64,000 nt of DNA from positions 93,317,902 to 93,381,901 of the forward strand of contig NC_073695.1 in assembly GCF_029784165.1 (NCBI RefSeq), written 5' to 3'. The notes under the pieces were generated by a model. That model did not search any database, had not been told where the DNA came from, and worked only from the letters and a program-made list of their open reading frames with translations. The position numbers were made by a program, and so were the translations under genes. Of the stretch, positions 51,001 to 57,772 are shown piece after piece (positions within the stretch are counted from its first letter, which is position 1; every line of letters starts with the position of its first letter). The stretch is from Wyeomyia smithii (taxonomy: Eukaryota; Arthropoda; Insecta; Diptera; Culicidae).

Positions 51001-52234
51001 ATCTGGGGTGATTGTGGTTCCAGCAGAGATGCATGCTCATGGGTTCCCCCATTTGTGAGGGCACTTCGTAGACCGGCCAGATTGTGCACTATAGATGCAA
51101 AATCCTGCAAGCAAAACAGAAAACGAATAAAAAGTTTATAAACCGATCCTTGTACGTTACATCAAAACAATCATTAACCTTGCTTGAATCTACTCGTTGT
51201 TCTTCCTCCAACAAAAGATCGTAGCCTGGTGCGTTCCACGAGTGTCTGAAGTGCTGTCTACCCTTACGTTCCTCCCCAACGCCGTCCGCCGCTTCCTCTG
51301 AAATTATCGACGTTGAAGTTGTCACGTGCTTGCCCCAATCTGCCAACCCTAAAGGCCACTGCAAACTACGTCGTTTAGAAAACTCTTCCTCAACAGACTC
51401 CAGTGTTGAGCTACCCCGACTTTTCGCCGGTCGGTAGGTTCTGCGACGAACCCTGTTATCTACGCCTAGAGTACCACTACAATTTTCTGGATTTACCAGA
51501 TCGGAGCCAACTTCTTCTTGAACAGACTCTTCTTTTTCGGTAGTACGGATCACTACTTTTCTATCACGCAATAAAGGTACACTTTCGATTTCATCCAGGG
51601 GAAGCTGGTCAAAGTGATTCACGGTAATATTCTTTCGTGGAGTTATCACTTCCGTATCCGGTAGCTCCTGGACGCTTATTTCAACCCGTTTAAATTTAGC
51701 TTGTGGTGGTGGATTTATGCTATGTAAATCACCACCTGAATGCACTTTCATATAACCACTAATACTACTGCTATCACTAGAGACCCGCTTCAACTTGATC
51801 AGCGTGTTAACCGAACTAAACGTATCGCACAGCGAGTTGCGGTTCGGTTTACGACTATGAATGAGACTATCACTATCACTACTTTCGCATGAATGCGCTA
51901 TGAAACTACTGCTTGTTTGCAACAGATTTTCCGTTCCGCTTTCAGGCGGCGGACACTTGTCAAGGATTTCCCCGCTGACTCGTTTCAGACTTAGGTTTTT
52001 CACTAGTAGTTCACTTAAATCACTATGCAGCGTCTTCAGTGAGGGTGAGTTGGTTCGATTCTCTGCCAAAAACTCCTTATGCAACACGCGGCCACCACCT
52101 GCCACGGAAGGTGGGGTGAGATTTTGATGATCAACAGTCAATAATGGTGGAGATTTCTTCGAGCGTAAAACCACAATCTGAGCAGATGCCGTCGGAGGCG
52201 ACGAAGGCCCGGAAGGTACTAAAGTCGTTGTCAT
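14784..52234 (-). CDS. RNF144: RNF144-type RBR E3 ubiquitin-protein ligase, six coding exons
   Basis: RBR ligases take ubiquitin from an E2 onto a RING2 cysteine and then onto a substrate. The joined exons (51179-52234, 49911-51104, 28637-28799, 15377-15585, 15112-15318, 14784-15050) keep frame and give a predicted 1031 residues. Residues 1-720 are Ser/Pro-rich and look disordered, with a ten-proline run and poly-Ser tracts. RING1 starts at about 725 (CKLCLGEF). The IBR includes 'FRTWCPRAGC' and 'CPNCREDFCSGC'. RING2 has the catalytic cysteine in 'DEGCAQMMC' (about residue 922). A membrane segment lies at about 974-997, typical of RNF144 proteins, which sit in membranes. Vertebrate RNF144 proteins are about 300 residues, so the N-terminal extension is large. 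Introns are about 74, 21111, 13051, 58 and 61 bp. The start is the first ATG after an in-frame stop. Orthology to fly CG33144 is likely but untested. Confidence 0.93.
15112..15318 (-). CDS. RNF144: RNF144 coding exon 5, IBR end and RING2 with catalytic cysteine
   Basis: It encodes 69 residues beginning 'WHPTMSCEEN'. RING2 starts with 'CCPMCAVPIEKDEGCAQMMC', and the cysteine after DEG aligns with the ubiquitin-accepting cysteine of RBR ligases. It ends 'FCWYCLASLD'. The donor is GAT followed by GTGAGA, phase 0. All zinc ligands expected for RING2 are present, so the enzyme should be active. Confidence 0.95.
15377..15585 (-). CDS. RNF144: RNF144 coding exon 4, IBR domain
   Basis: The acceptor ends CCGCAG at 15586. 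One base from exon 3 completes the first codon, giving 'EVELDKFRTWCPRAGCETIC'. A Ser/Asn-rich insert separates the two halves of the IBR, before 'HCPNCREDFCSGCKKA'. The donor is GCG followed by GTAAGT, phase 0. Vertebrate RNF144 has a shorter segment at the insert. Confidence 0.94.
15735..17945. repeat. composite dispersed repeat with internal tandem arrays
   Basis: One end begins TTAATCCACCTAGCGGT and the other finishes TTTCTAGGAGAAAGGCAAAA, phrases familiar from an abundant culicine repeat. A (GTCT)n run at 15888-15905 is followed by about four diverged copies of a 125-bp unit (about 15975-16450), each with 'ccatacaaatgaaacaca' or a variant. Another array of about 170-bp units spans 16800-17800, each containing 'tttcatttga' and 'atctctgaga'-like phrases. 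No protein is encoded. The class is not known to me. Confidence 0.65.
17955..18745. repeat. decayed inverted-repeat sequences related to 24905-25215
   Basis: Several diverged copies of a phrase like 'ctcaaactagaaaa' with 'tatagttttctaaccgttcctgtg' occur here in both orientations, with GC-richer middles ('ttgcttacggcggaactg'). Related pieces lie at 1760-1830 and 24905-25215. They look like remains of a MITE family whose boundaries I could not fix. Confidence 0.4.
18786..19672 (+). pseudogene. DD37E-type mariner-like transposase relic, copy 1
   Basis: It is colinear with 34569-35570 from 'ccgattttt' through 'atggcgaaaacagtga' and onward. A frame around 19515-19590 reads PDLASSHYSKRSLEEMERLD, the second catalytic Asp region of the ITmD37E family found in mosquitoes. 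Frameshifts and stops interrupt it, and the stretch that should hold the third catalytic acid is missing after 'IPKSNPA'. It is a dead copy. The family assignment is by motif memory. Confidence 0.7.
19690..20035. other. intron sequence without recognised content
   Basis: AT-rich stretch between the mariner-like relic and the tandem repeat family. Nothing recognised. Confidence 0.4.
20040..20290. repeat. degenerate tandem repeat family with 'aaaccggaagtca' units, part 1
   Basis: It contains the recurring phrases 'cagaaaccggaagtcatcatt', 'ttgatttctagtt' and 'ccatattgggtgg', which recur at 21800-22685 and 45560-46220. Units are about 150 bp and strongly diverged. Confidence 0.6.
20300..20375 (+). 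repeat. tRNA-derived SINE head
   Basis: An A-box-like TAGCCGCAAGG at 20303-20313 and a B-box GGTTCGAATC at 20348-20357 lie about 35 bp apart, as in the internal RNA polymerase III promoter of tRNA genes with a longer variable arm. The surrounding 'agtagaaccaagc' and 'ggcaaaaggacttttaag' look like a SINE body. It is not a functional tRNA: the acceptor stem does not pair. The SINE may continue past the inserted element at 20448. Confidence 0.6.
20448..21559. mobile_element. TA-flanked DNA element of 1.1 kb with GC-rich inverted repeats
   Basis: The ends GGGGTACTGGGGGTAAGCCC and its near reverse complement (GGGCTCACCCCCAGTACCCC) are flanked by TA (20446-20447, 21560-21561). Related G/C-rich motifs such as 'gggggtaacactggcacc' (about 20674) and 'gggtgacggtgttacccc' (about 21162) repeat inside. 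No transposase frame exists, so it is non-autonomous. The TA duplication suggests the Tc1/mariner group. Confidence 0.8.
21800..22685. repeat. degenerate tandem repeat family with 'aaaccggaagtca' units, part 2
   Basis: About six diverged units of roughly 120-160 bp, each with variants of 'ttcaaaatggcgtctgga', 'gattccggaa' and 'ccatattggg'. Short open frames in it (for example 21802-22170) only reflect the repeat and are not genes. Confidence 0.65.
22689..23624. mobile_element. possible TA-flanked element inserted in the tandem repeat
   Basis: Ends ACACCCA and TGGGTGT face each other near TA, and several 'gtaacaaa' or 'agtaaca' motifs recur inside. Repeat-family sequence ends abruptly on the left, and a (GACA)n run begins shortly after the right end. 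The inverted repeats are short, so the call is tentative. Confidence 0.4.
23642..23672. repeat. (GACA)n microsatellite
   Basis: A run of 'gacagatagacagacagaca', the reverse complement of the (GTCT)n run that heads the composite repeats at 15888 and 29740. Confidence 0.85.
23915..24645. repeat. two tandem diverged units, each ending in a 'ggggtctactatag' block
   Basis: Unit 1 (about 23915-24345, carrying the MITE) and unit 2 (about 24440-24645) share 'gggaaacatct', 'gatttatgtta', 'aaattgagtta' and the terminal block 'ggggtctactatagattaat'. Between them, 24303-24424 is an inverted repeat: 'actataggaaaggggtctac' faces 'gtggacccctttcctatagt'. Confidence 0.7.
23974..24210. mobile_element. 237 bp Harbinger-like MITE with TTA duplication
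   Basis: The ends contain ATAAATTACGTAACGC and the reverse complement of GCGTTACGTAATTCAT. TTA flanks both sides (23971-23973, 24211-24213). The diverged tandem partner at about 24490-24510 lacks the insert, giving an empty site ('gggaaacatctca' directly followed by 'tctagctaatc'). Class inferred from the TTA duplication. Confidence 0.75.
24905..25215. mobile_element. inverted-repeat element, about 300 bp
   Basis: 'attcctatggattttggtgcccc' (split by small differences) faces 'gggacaccaatactcacaggaat' in reverse complement, with a GC-richer loop. Related pieces lie at 17955-18745. No target duplication was identified. Confidence 0.5.
25230..28630. other. intron sequence with no recognised gene or element
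   Basis: Mostly AT-rich unique-looking sequence. A 14-bp tandem duplication occurs at about 26932-26958. Short frames at 25969-26205 or 26605-26820 show no motifs. The last bases before 28637 contain the exon 3 donor on the minus strand. Confidence 0.45.
28637..28799 (-). CDS. RNF144: RNF144 coding exon 3, second half of RING1
   Basis: The acceptor tract ends TTCCAG at 28800. The exon begins 'CMTAYIEFEISEGAYEVSCP', which continues RING1 exactly where exon 2 stops, and ends in 'HHRYRLNR' plus one base (phase 1). The donor is GAG followed by GTTAGT. This 163-base exon stands alone between introns of 21 kb and 13 kb, so it is easily missed or skipped in automated annotation. Confidence 0.93.
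29736..30175. repeat. second copy of the (GTCT)n-headed composite repeat, truncated
   Basis: A (CTGT)n/(GTCT)n run at 29737-29785 is followed by about three diverged units with 'ccatacagatgaaata' and 'gaaccaaattta', matching the 125-bp array at 15975-16450. It lacks the recognisable ends of the longer copy. Confidence 0.65.
30780..30980. repeat. older repeat, left part, split by a LINE insertion
   Basis: It matches 54395-54580 ('acaacttcttgagaacattt', 'taagctaaacttgaaact'). The sequence continues on the other side of the Juan-like LINE at about 33285, so the LINE inserted into this repeat. Confidence 0.65.
31045..32449. mobile_element. 1.4 kb fold-back element, near-perfect palindrome with CACGGTG ends
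   Basis: The left end CACGGTGCTCCCACAGACCG and the reverse complement of the right end (CACGGTGCTCCTACAGACCG) start two arms of about 650 bp (31045-31697 and 31800-32449) that match with few differences. A loop of about 100 bp separates them. GAGT flanks both sides (31041-31044, 32450-32453), and the related LINE copy at 55245-55265 carries the uninterrupted site. The arms contain no long frame. The CACGGTG ends resemble the heptamer-like termini of Transib elements, but those make 5-bp duplications, so the class is open. Confidence 0.9.
32640..33268 (-). pseudogene. Juan-like LINE ORF2 C-terminal fragment
   Basis: The frame at 32824-33261 begins at the catalytic block FCDDTTIFVKGKKFRVICSR and runs through 'LGLIYDKKLIFKEHI' to 'FRPAMLYAV'. 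The match to 55426-56085 continues after a frame break. It is about 90 percent alike by eye. Everything upstream of the FCDD motif is absent. Confidence 0.85.
33285..33770. repeat. older repeat, right part
   Basis: 'aaatgttcgttaa' and 'ttgctac...acgcttgaaaa...aatcgagcaaaaaggtatataa' match 54600-54790 ('tcgagcaaaaaagattataa'). It contains an extra segment of about 300 bp (about 33350-33650) not present in the other copy. Confidence 0.55.
33834..35828. mobile_element. hAT-type element with 8-bp target duplication, carrying a nested transposon
   Basis: Ends CAGGGGCCGGCGG and CGCCGGCCCTG are flanked by CATGGGAC (33826-33833) and CATAGGAC (35829-35836), 7 of 8 identical. The CAG-GGCC start and 8-bp duplication fit hAT. 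The middle (34569-35570) is a DD37E mariner-like relic, so its own sequence is only about 1 kb, without a recognisable hAT transposase. Confidence 0.8.
34569..35570 (+). pseudogene. DD37E-type mariner-like transposase relic, copy 2
   Basis: Transposase pieces run in order over several frames: a helix-turn-helix region ('AIKERYLVASNADIV', 'GYACFGIYNILSLL'), the linker 'TGSGRP' (about 34838), and 'VGVTGQTVGKYLANSG'. After a break comes 'YHRSKDAVLWPDLVSAHYSK', where the Asp of WPDL is the second catalytic residue. The third block reads 'RVRPIQSFWANQK', with Gln in place of the catalytic Glu and a spacing of 29 residues instead of 37, consistent with an 8-residue deletion. It cannot be active. 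The first catalytic Asp is not placed. Confidence 0.78.
36141..37738. mobile_element. TA-flanked element with CTGCCGGTACCCG ends, carrying a nested element
   Basis: The left end CTGCCGGTACCCGGATAACT mirrors the right end (reverse complement TTGCCGGTACCCGCATAACT), with TA on both sides (36139-36140, 37739-37740). Subterminal 'gtcccat' and 'ggaacag' motifs repeat. The middle is occupied by the element at 36241-37358. Confidence 0.72.
36241..37358. mobile_element. piggyBac-like non-autonomous element nested in the TA element
   Basis: The left junction reads TTAA then CCCTCTCCCGCTCA. The right end (plus strand TGAGCGGGAAAGGGG) is the matching inverted repeat, followed by CAAT, likely a mutated TTAA. 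CCCT ends at TTAA sites mark piggyBac elements. The phrase 'ggtgctccagagcacc' near 36350 recurs as 'ggtgctctaaggcacc' near 36979. A minus-strand frame of 82 codons (36621-36869) is not clearly a transposase. Confidence 0.65.
37745..41755. other. intron sequence with no recognised gene or bounded element
   Basis: Two copies of a 'caccggtgttgta' phrase face each other at about 38022 and 38541, with 'atttttggaac' and 'ttccaaaaaaat' outside them, hinting at an inverted-repeat element of about 700 bp (37920-38640). Boundaries are unclear. The remainder shows only short accidental frames. Confidence 0.4.
41772..42600 (+). pseudogene. mariner (DD34D-type) transposase relic
   Basis: A frame from about 42070 reads VTMDGT, stop, then IHHYATEPDRQLVEWLMPGE. 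This is the first catalytic Asp block, in which the usual Trp codon is now a stop. Later 'KKKVLFHQDN' gives the second catalytic Asp, and 'FHSSEEVELKTNDYFE' matches the C-terminal region. The segment between, which should carry the third Asp, is garbled. 'tgggttgaaaagtttttggcc' near 41776 is probably the left terminal repeat. Confidence 0.8.
42610..45380. other. intron sequence, nothing firmly recognised
   Basis: A weak hint of a retrotransposon RNase H-like stretch was considered at 43162-43413 but not accepted. No bounded mobile element or RNA gene was found. Confidence 0.4.
45390..46345. repeat. inverted copy of the composite/tandem repeat families
   Basis: 45400-45545 is the reverse complement of sequence near 16590-16740 ('aaatgattggtttta' against 'taaaaccaatcattt'). 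45560-46220 holds about five 'aaaccggaagtca'-type units as at 21800-22685. 46240-46345 is the reverse complement of the 125-bp units ('accaaatttggttc'). The three repeat types therefore belong to one composite family. Confidence 0.65.
46826..47866. mobile_element. hAT-type element with 8-bp duplication and many GATCGAT motifs
   Basis: Ends TAGGATTGGGCGATCTT and the reverse complement of the right end (TAGGATTGGTCGATCTT) are flanked by exact 8-bp copies of AATACATG (46818-46825, 47867-47874). Near each end, 'gatcgat' and related motifs are repeated many times in both orientations. The middle (47380-47670) has 'accagaaacggtacacg' twice. No transposase is encoded. Confidence 0.88.
47880..49900. 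other. intron sequence, nothing recognised
   Basis: No gene or bounded element. Candidate frames at 48914-49207 and 49528-49803 have no motifs. The exon 2 donor lies at 49909-49910 on the minus strand. Confidence 0.45.
49911..51104 (-). CDS. RNF144: RNF144 coding exon 2, reaching into RING1
   Basis: It encodes residues 353-750. The acceptor is a pyrimidine-rich tract ending TTGCAG, and the exon opens with 'DFASIVHNLAG'. It holds a ten-proline run near 'EPPPVPPPPP', long Ser runs, and at its end the first part of RING1 (CKLCLGEFKGENLTRI, then 'CGCSFCTE'). The donor is GAG followed by GTGAGT, phase 0, so the RING1 finger is split by the 21 kb intron. Confidence 0.92.
51179..52234 (-). CDS. RNF144: RNF144 coding exon 1
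   Basis: It encodes residues 1-352, a Ser/Thr-rich, probably disordered segment with many acidic and basic patches and no recognised fold. The donor is AAG followed by GTTAAT at 51178, phase 0. An alternative in-frame donor (GAT followed by GTAACG, about 18 bases on) would add six residues. The first is preferred for its AAG exon end. No membrane segment or signal peptide is seen. Confidence 0.85.
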
Positions 52235-52421
52235 TGTTGTTGTTGTTGCTGTTGCTGTTCGCTGACAATGGCACCGGAATGTTTATGCAGCTCTCGAAAA
52301 TGATTCGTTCTTCGTTGTTCTTGTTGTTGGATAAATGCGCTGGAGTTGAGTTGGTAGTGCAGTAGAGCGCCGGCGGAATCAGTGGCGTGGAAAATGAGCG
52401 GCAGCCGCCCCCTTGTCTAGC
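52235..52421 (-). other. RNF144: RNF144 5' UTR part of the first coding exon, with splice acceptor
   Basis: On the minus strand a polypyrimidine tract followed by TTTCCAG ends at 52422, a good acceptor. Exon sequence then runs to the ATG at 52234. The leader contains a (CAA/CAG)n stretch just before the ATG and an in-frame TAA about 40 bases upstream, so translation should not start earlier in this exon. The acceptor implies at least one further non-coding exon and a promoter upstream of 52422, not identified here. Confidence 0.7.
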
Positions 52422-52423
52422 CT

Positions 52424-54390
52424 GGAAACGAAGGAAATAAATTGGACGACTATTAATTAGTGTTCACAGACGTGGTATAGATTTCGACGAACTCGGGAAG
52501 GCAAATGGCTCGTAAAGCCAAATAGAATTGATTTATGGTTTTCATTGTGTGCCGGCGCAATTGCAATGTGGCCAGGATTGCACTATGAATCAGAACTGAG
52601 ATTAAGCAGGAAAGAGGAACTTGAACCAAAATTTTGTTTGACCATTATTTTTGGGATTTTTAAAGAACTCACAAAGATGCTTTTTGGTTACTTAGGAAGA
52701 AAATGATAATGTTATAAAGATAACTTCCTAAAACTATCATTGAAAATTTTGCTGCCAAATTCAAGCCCTAGACCACTGTGTAATGATACTAAAACAAGAT
52801 ACACGATGGCTGTTTGAGGTCCTGAATGACCTGAATAGTGCTGACCCATTAGCAATGTGAGAACAATTTTTGGAATAACTGACTATAATAATGTCACAGG
52901 GATAGCTATAACTTTCACGTATAATTTAGATTGTGTGGGATCAATATTTGTTTCTCTATTTACGGCAATTACCTATTTATTTCAGCTCTTCAGTGAAACA
53001 ATTTGACGATGTGTGTGAGGCAGAAATAAATTTTCATTTTTAATTTTTTGTTTTGTTACATTTTTATTTACCTACTAGTTGGCCCGTAGTGGCTAGCCTT
53101 TTTTAATGCGTTTTTAATTAAAAGTTGGTATTTAATCTAGAATGAATTTTTTTTTTAAATATCGAGTTGAAGTTCAAGATGTAACTATGACACTATCGAC
53201 AATCCGATGCAGATGGCCAGCGCTGGTTTAAAACTTAATTAATTATTGATTGCTTACTCGAAAACGAATCTGCATCTCGCTCCTTATACGGATCCACTGC
53301 ACAGCTGTTTTCTCCAATATCTAAAGACTTTTTCTCCATTATTTGTTTATTCCGAAAAATTGTTTTCTAACGAATTAATTTTTTTTAATTACATAACTTG
53401 AATAATAGTTTATTTTCTCAATTGTTTGATGTTACATATGTTATATTCAAACTAAACTTACAAAATAACTAAAAATGAATGTGATTGAAAAAAAACAATT
53501 TACAAAAACCTTTGCTAATGAAAAAATACTGGATTTCTCAAAAAAATATTCACACATGCAAAAGTTTGTCTCTGCAATTTGTTATTAACAATAGCAAAGC
53601 TTGGAACAACGAAGTACTGCCCTCTTTTAATCATTGATGGGTAGTTCAAATCCCTCTCTAATACTCCGATATACCTTCACACATGCTAAATGACGCGCAT
53701 GAAACTTCTGTCATCTGCGTTCCATCACAGTAACCTTTTATAATGTTGCGTGACAACATAACAATCCTCATCCCATCACCACCATCTTTGTCTACTTCTT
53801 TGTTTTTGTCTTCTGCTTCATAAACAAACAAATATTATTTGATATAAAATAAAAAAAGTTGGCTTACTGTAGCGCATTTGCAGGGTAGTAGATAAATAAA
53901 GATAAGATAGATAATTTTTAAAATTTTGAATCTTTTATGTCGATATATCAAAATAGCTTAAATCAAAACTGTTGATCAGATTTTACATAATGTTAAAAAA
54001 TAATGGCCAATAGCTTAACCCGATCCCGGCGCAGAGAAATAAGTTTTTACCTCAAAAAATAAACTTCAAACTCTTATTACTCATCAACTATAAACATAAT
54101 TAACACAAACTCTATTGCAAATTAAAGATCAATCTGTACCTTACTGAATAATTTCATCGTGAAAATTTTCAAGTATAATTTTTGAACTTGAATCAAAGTT
54201 TGAATGTCACTCGTCGGAAATGGGTTTATCTTATACTCTAAGTTTTTTTTTTGGAACAGCTAAAATTTTCACGTATCAGCAAATTATTATCCCTTTCTCT
54301 GTACATCTTGAACGTCGTAGTCCTATACTTAAAGAATTAATTTGGGGTACAATGGGGTAGCATGTCTTGTGTAGGTTAAATGTCTTTGGT
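52424..54390. other. upstream intron of RNF144, AT-rich, nothing recognised
   Basis: It lies upstream of the acceptor at 52422-52423, so it is presumably intron before the first coding exon. No exon, promoter or bounded element was identified. Confidence 0.45.
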
Positions 54391-54394
54391 ATTT

Positions 54395-54835
54395 TTAAAA
54401 ATATCGAAAAAAAATTATATTGCTTTATCTTTGAGTACAACTTCTTGAGAACATTTTGGTAAATTTTGTTAGAGCTTTGAGTAATAGGGAGAAAGTTGGA
54501 TAGATTTCAAGTGCGGCTCGTCACGGCGCCGTAAGCTAAACTTGAAACTCGATATGGTGTTTTGCATAAAATGGCTTTGCCGAGTTCCGGTTTTCTTCAA
54601 TTTTTTATAAATGTTCGTTATTAACGCCTTCGGTCGTAATTGATATTTTTAATAAACAAACAATTTTTTGCCATCGAAAAACTGTACTATTGAAAAATTA
54701 CAATTTCAATGCATATAAAAATTGCTACACACTTTAAAAAAAAACAAACTGCTTATTTTCTCGAGCAAAAAAGATTATAATCCCCATTATTCTCTTGAAT
54801 TTTTCATAGTCTATCCTCAATGAATTCCAATAGGT
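54395..54835. repeat. undisrupted copy of the older repeat
   Basis: It is contiguous here but split by a LINE in the copy at 30780-30980 plus 33285-33770. Shared phrases are 'acaacttcttgagaacattt', 'taagctaaacttgaaact', 'ataaatgttcgtta' and 'tcgagcaaaaaa'. No coding content. Confidence 0.65.
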
Positions 54836-55425
54836 ACTACCTTATTCCATCACTTGACAACCTAATTTTGATGGTAATGCCATGAAATTACAGAACTTAT
54901 TGGACATGTAACTATAAAGTAACGTTCATAATCAACTGACAGTGGTTTGGCTAACTTTATATTTCATTTATATGCTTGATATCTCTGATACTATGTCTTT
55001 CTTCCATCTTAAAACTGCCAAGTTTTCTGATAAAAATAGATTGCATATAGTAAAAATAACTACAAGAAAGTTAGAATAATATAAAAACAAGGTAACTAAT
55101 AGCAGTTTTTCCGGTCAATAAGCACAATGCTCGTAGAAATTTCGATTTTACTACCACTACTACTACAGCGCCATCTCTTAGAATTTAACATTTTTTTTTA
55201 AGGGGGGATTTGTTAGTAGCTTAAGTATTTATGATAAATATTAGTAAATAATGAGTATGTGTGTCCAATCACAAATGGTGACTTCTCAACACTGTTAGAA
55301 TTGTAATTTGTAATTTTGATTGTTAGGATTTGTTTGCTTTCGCAATTAGGACTTATCATTCGTAGGGATTTAAACCTACTTGTCAGAAAAGGGGAAGTAA
55401 ACTTACAACTAACTTAATTGCTAAC

Positions 55426-57757
55426 TTATTGGCTATAAAGAGAGCTTACCGTGGCAATTGAGGATTGCAACGATTTTTGTCGAAAATTGTTAATAATTTT
55501 ATTTGACATAGCTTCTAATGGTTCAACACCAGTAAGTCTATGTAATTCGAGTGTACCAAACCAAGGAGGACGCTTCAAAATCATTTTCAGAATTTTATTC
55601 TGAATCCTTTGGAGCGTTTTCTTCCTTGTTGAACAGCAACTTGACCAGATCGGTACAGCATAAAGCATTGCTGGTCTAAAAATTTGTTTGTAAATCAAAA
55701 GTTTGTTCTTTAAACAAAGTTTAGAATTCCTGTTAATGAGAGGATATAAACATCTCGTATATTTGATGCACTTGGCTTGTATACTCTCAATGTGCTCTTT
55801 GAAAATAAGTTTTTTATCATAAATTAGTCCCAAGTACTTAACCTTGTCAGACCAACTTAAAATAACCCCATTCATCTTGACAACGTGATTATTGTTTGGC
55901 TTGAGGAAAGAAGTCCTAGGCTTATGCGGAAAAATTATCATTTGAGTTTTAGAAGCATTGGGAGAGATTTTCCAGTTTTGCAAGTAGGAAGAAAAAATAT
56001 CTAAACTTTCCTGCAATCGACTGCATATGACACGAAGACTTTTTCCTTTTACGGAAATGCTTGTGTCATCGCAGAACAATGACTTTGTGCATCCTGGAGG
56101 CAAATCAGGAAGATCTGAAGTGAATATGTTGTACAGGACTGGACCCAAGACTGAACCTTGAGGTACAGCTGCTCTGACAGAAAATCTATCAGATTTTGAA
56201 TTCTGATAGACAACCTGCAGAGTTCGATCAGTAATATAAATTTTTAAAATTTTGATTAGGAAAATTGGAAAATTAAAAGTTTGCAATTTCGCAATCAAAC
56301 CTCTATGCCAAACACTGTCGAATGCTTTTTCTATGTCTAAAAGAGCAGCTCCAGTGGAATAACCTTCAGATTTGTTAGCTCGTATCATATTAGTAACTCT
56401 GAGCAATTGATGAGTTGTGGAATGCCCATGGCGAAATCCAAACTGTTCATTTGCAAAAATTGAATTTTCGTTGATGTGTGACATCATTCTGTTAAGAATA
56501 ATTCTCTCAAACAGTTTACTTATTGAAGAAAGCAAACTGATTGGTCGATAACTTGAAACTTCAGCTGGGTTCTTATCCGGTTTTAAAATTGGAGTAATTT
56601 TTGCATTTTTCCATAATTTGGGAAAATATGCAATTTTGAAGCAGCAATTGAAAATTTTCACTAAAAATTCCATTGTGCTCTCAGGGAGATGTTTGATTAG
56701 TATATTAAAGATTCCATCGTCATCAGGTGCTTTCATATTTTTGAAATTTTTAATAATTGATTTAATCTCATTCAAGTTAGTTTCAATTATTTCTGCAGGT
56801 AAAAAATTCTGGGAAGAAATTAAATCAAATTGACGTGTGACTTTATTTTCAATTGGACTCACAAAATTCAAATTTGAGTTATGAACACTCTCGAACTGCT
56901 GAGCAAGTCTTTGAGCCTTTTGTTCATTGGATACAAGAAAACGTTCACCATCTTTTAAAACTGGAATAGGCTTTGAAGGTTTCTTAAGAATCTTCGACAG
57001 CTTCCAAAAAGGTTTTGAATATGGTTTCAATTTTTCAACTTTAGTCTCAAAATTTTGATTTCTCAGAAGAGTAAATCTATGTTTAATCTCTTTCTGTAAA
57101 TCTTTATAAATAGTTTTAAAAACAGGGTCACGAGAACGTTGATATTGACGTCTGCGGACATTTTTCAAACGAATTAGAAGTTGAAGATTTTCGTCAATTA
57201 TTGATAAATCAAATTTCACTTGAGCCTTTGGGACAGAATAATTCCTGGCATCAACAATTGCACATTTTAGTGCTTCCAAAGTGGAATCAATATTCACTTC
57301 GTTTTGCAAATCAAGCTCATTATTGAAATTTCTCTCAATATTAGTTTTGTATCTTTCCCAATTAGCCTTGTTATAATTAAAAACAGAGCTCATAGGGTTT
57401 AAAACTGATTCATGTGATAAAGAAAAAGTTATTGGAAGATCGTCAGAATCAAAGTCAGCATTTGTGATCAAATCACTACATACATGACTTTGATCTGTTA
57501 GCACCAAATCAATCGTTGAAGGGTTTCTTACAGAAGAAAAGCATGTAGGACTATTCGGAGACAAAATGGAATAGTATCCTGAAGAACAATCATTGAATAA
57601 AATTTCGCCATTGGAATTACTTTGAGAATTATTCCATGAACGATGTTTAGCGTTAAAATCGCCGATTATAAAAAATTTCGAACGATTTCTGGTGAGTTTT
57701 TGTAAATCACTCTTAAAATAATTTTTGTGATCGCGTGTGCATTGAAATGGTAAATAT
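55426..57757 (-). pseudogene. Juan-like LINE ORF2, main part (endonuclease end, reverse transcriptase)
   Basis: It is open over more than 770 codons. 'VYLPFQCTRDHKNYF' starts it, followed by the endonuclease motif 'IIGDFNAKHRSWNN' (about 57640) and 'NPSTIDLVLTDQ'. The reverse transcriptase has 'PISLLSSISKLFERIILNRM', motif A 'ALLDIEKAFDSVWH', 'AAVPQGSVLGPVLYNIFTSD' and the catalytic 'LFCDDTSIS'. It ends 'SSIATVSSLYSQ'. The palm is complete and no internal stop was seen, so this copy is young. It is inactive only because its 5' part is separated by the RTE insertion and its gag is truncated. Confidence 0.92.
57745..57757. repeat. target-site duplication of the RTE LINE, left copy
   Basis: AAATGGTAAATAT, identical to 60057-60069. 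Confidence 0.92.
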
Positions 57758-57772
57758 ACCTTACCTTACCAG

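Noticed and set aside
50302..51058. Several plus-strand frames opposite RNF144 exon 2
   Set aside because: Shadows of the GC-richer coding exon, including an Arg/Glu-rich translation caused by the proline run on the other strand.
51161..51178. Alternative RNF144 exon 1 donor (GAT followed by GTAACG)
   Set aside because: In frame and possible, but the upstream AAG/GTTAAT fits the exon-side consensus better. Noted as an alternative only.
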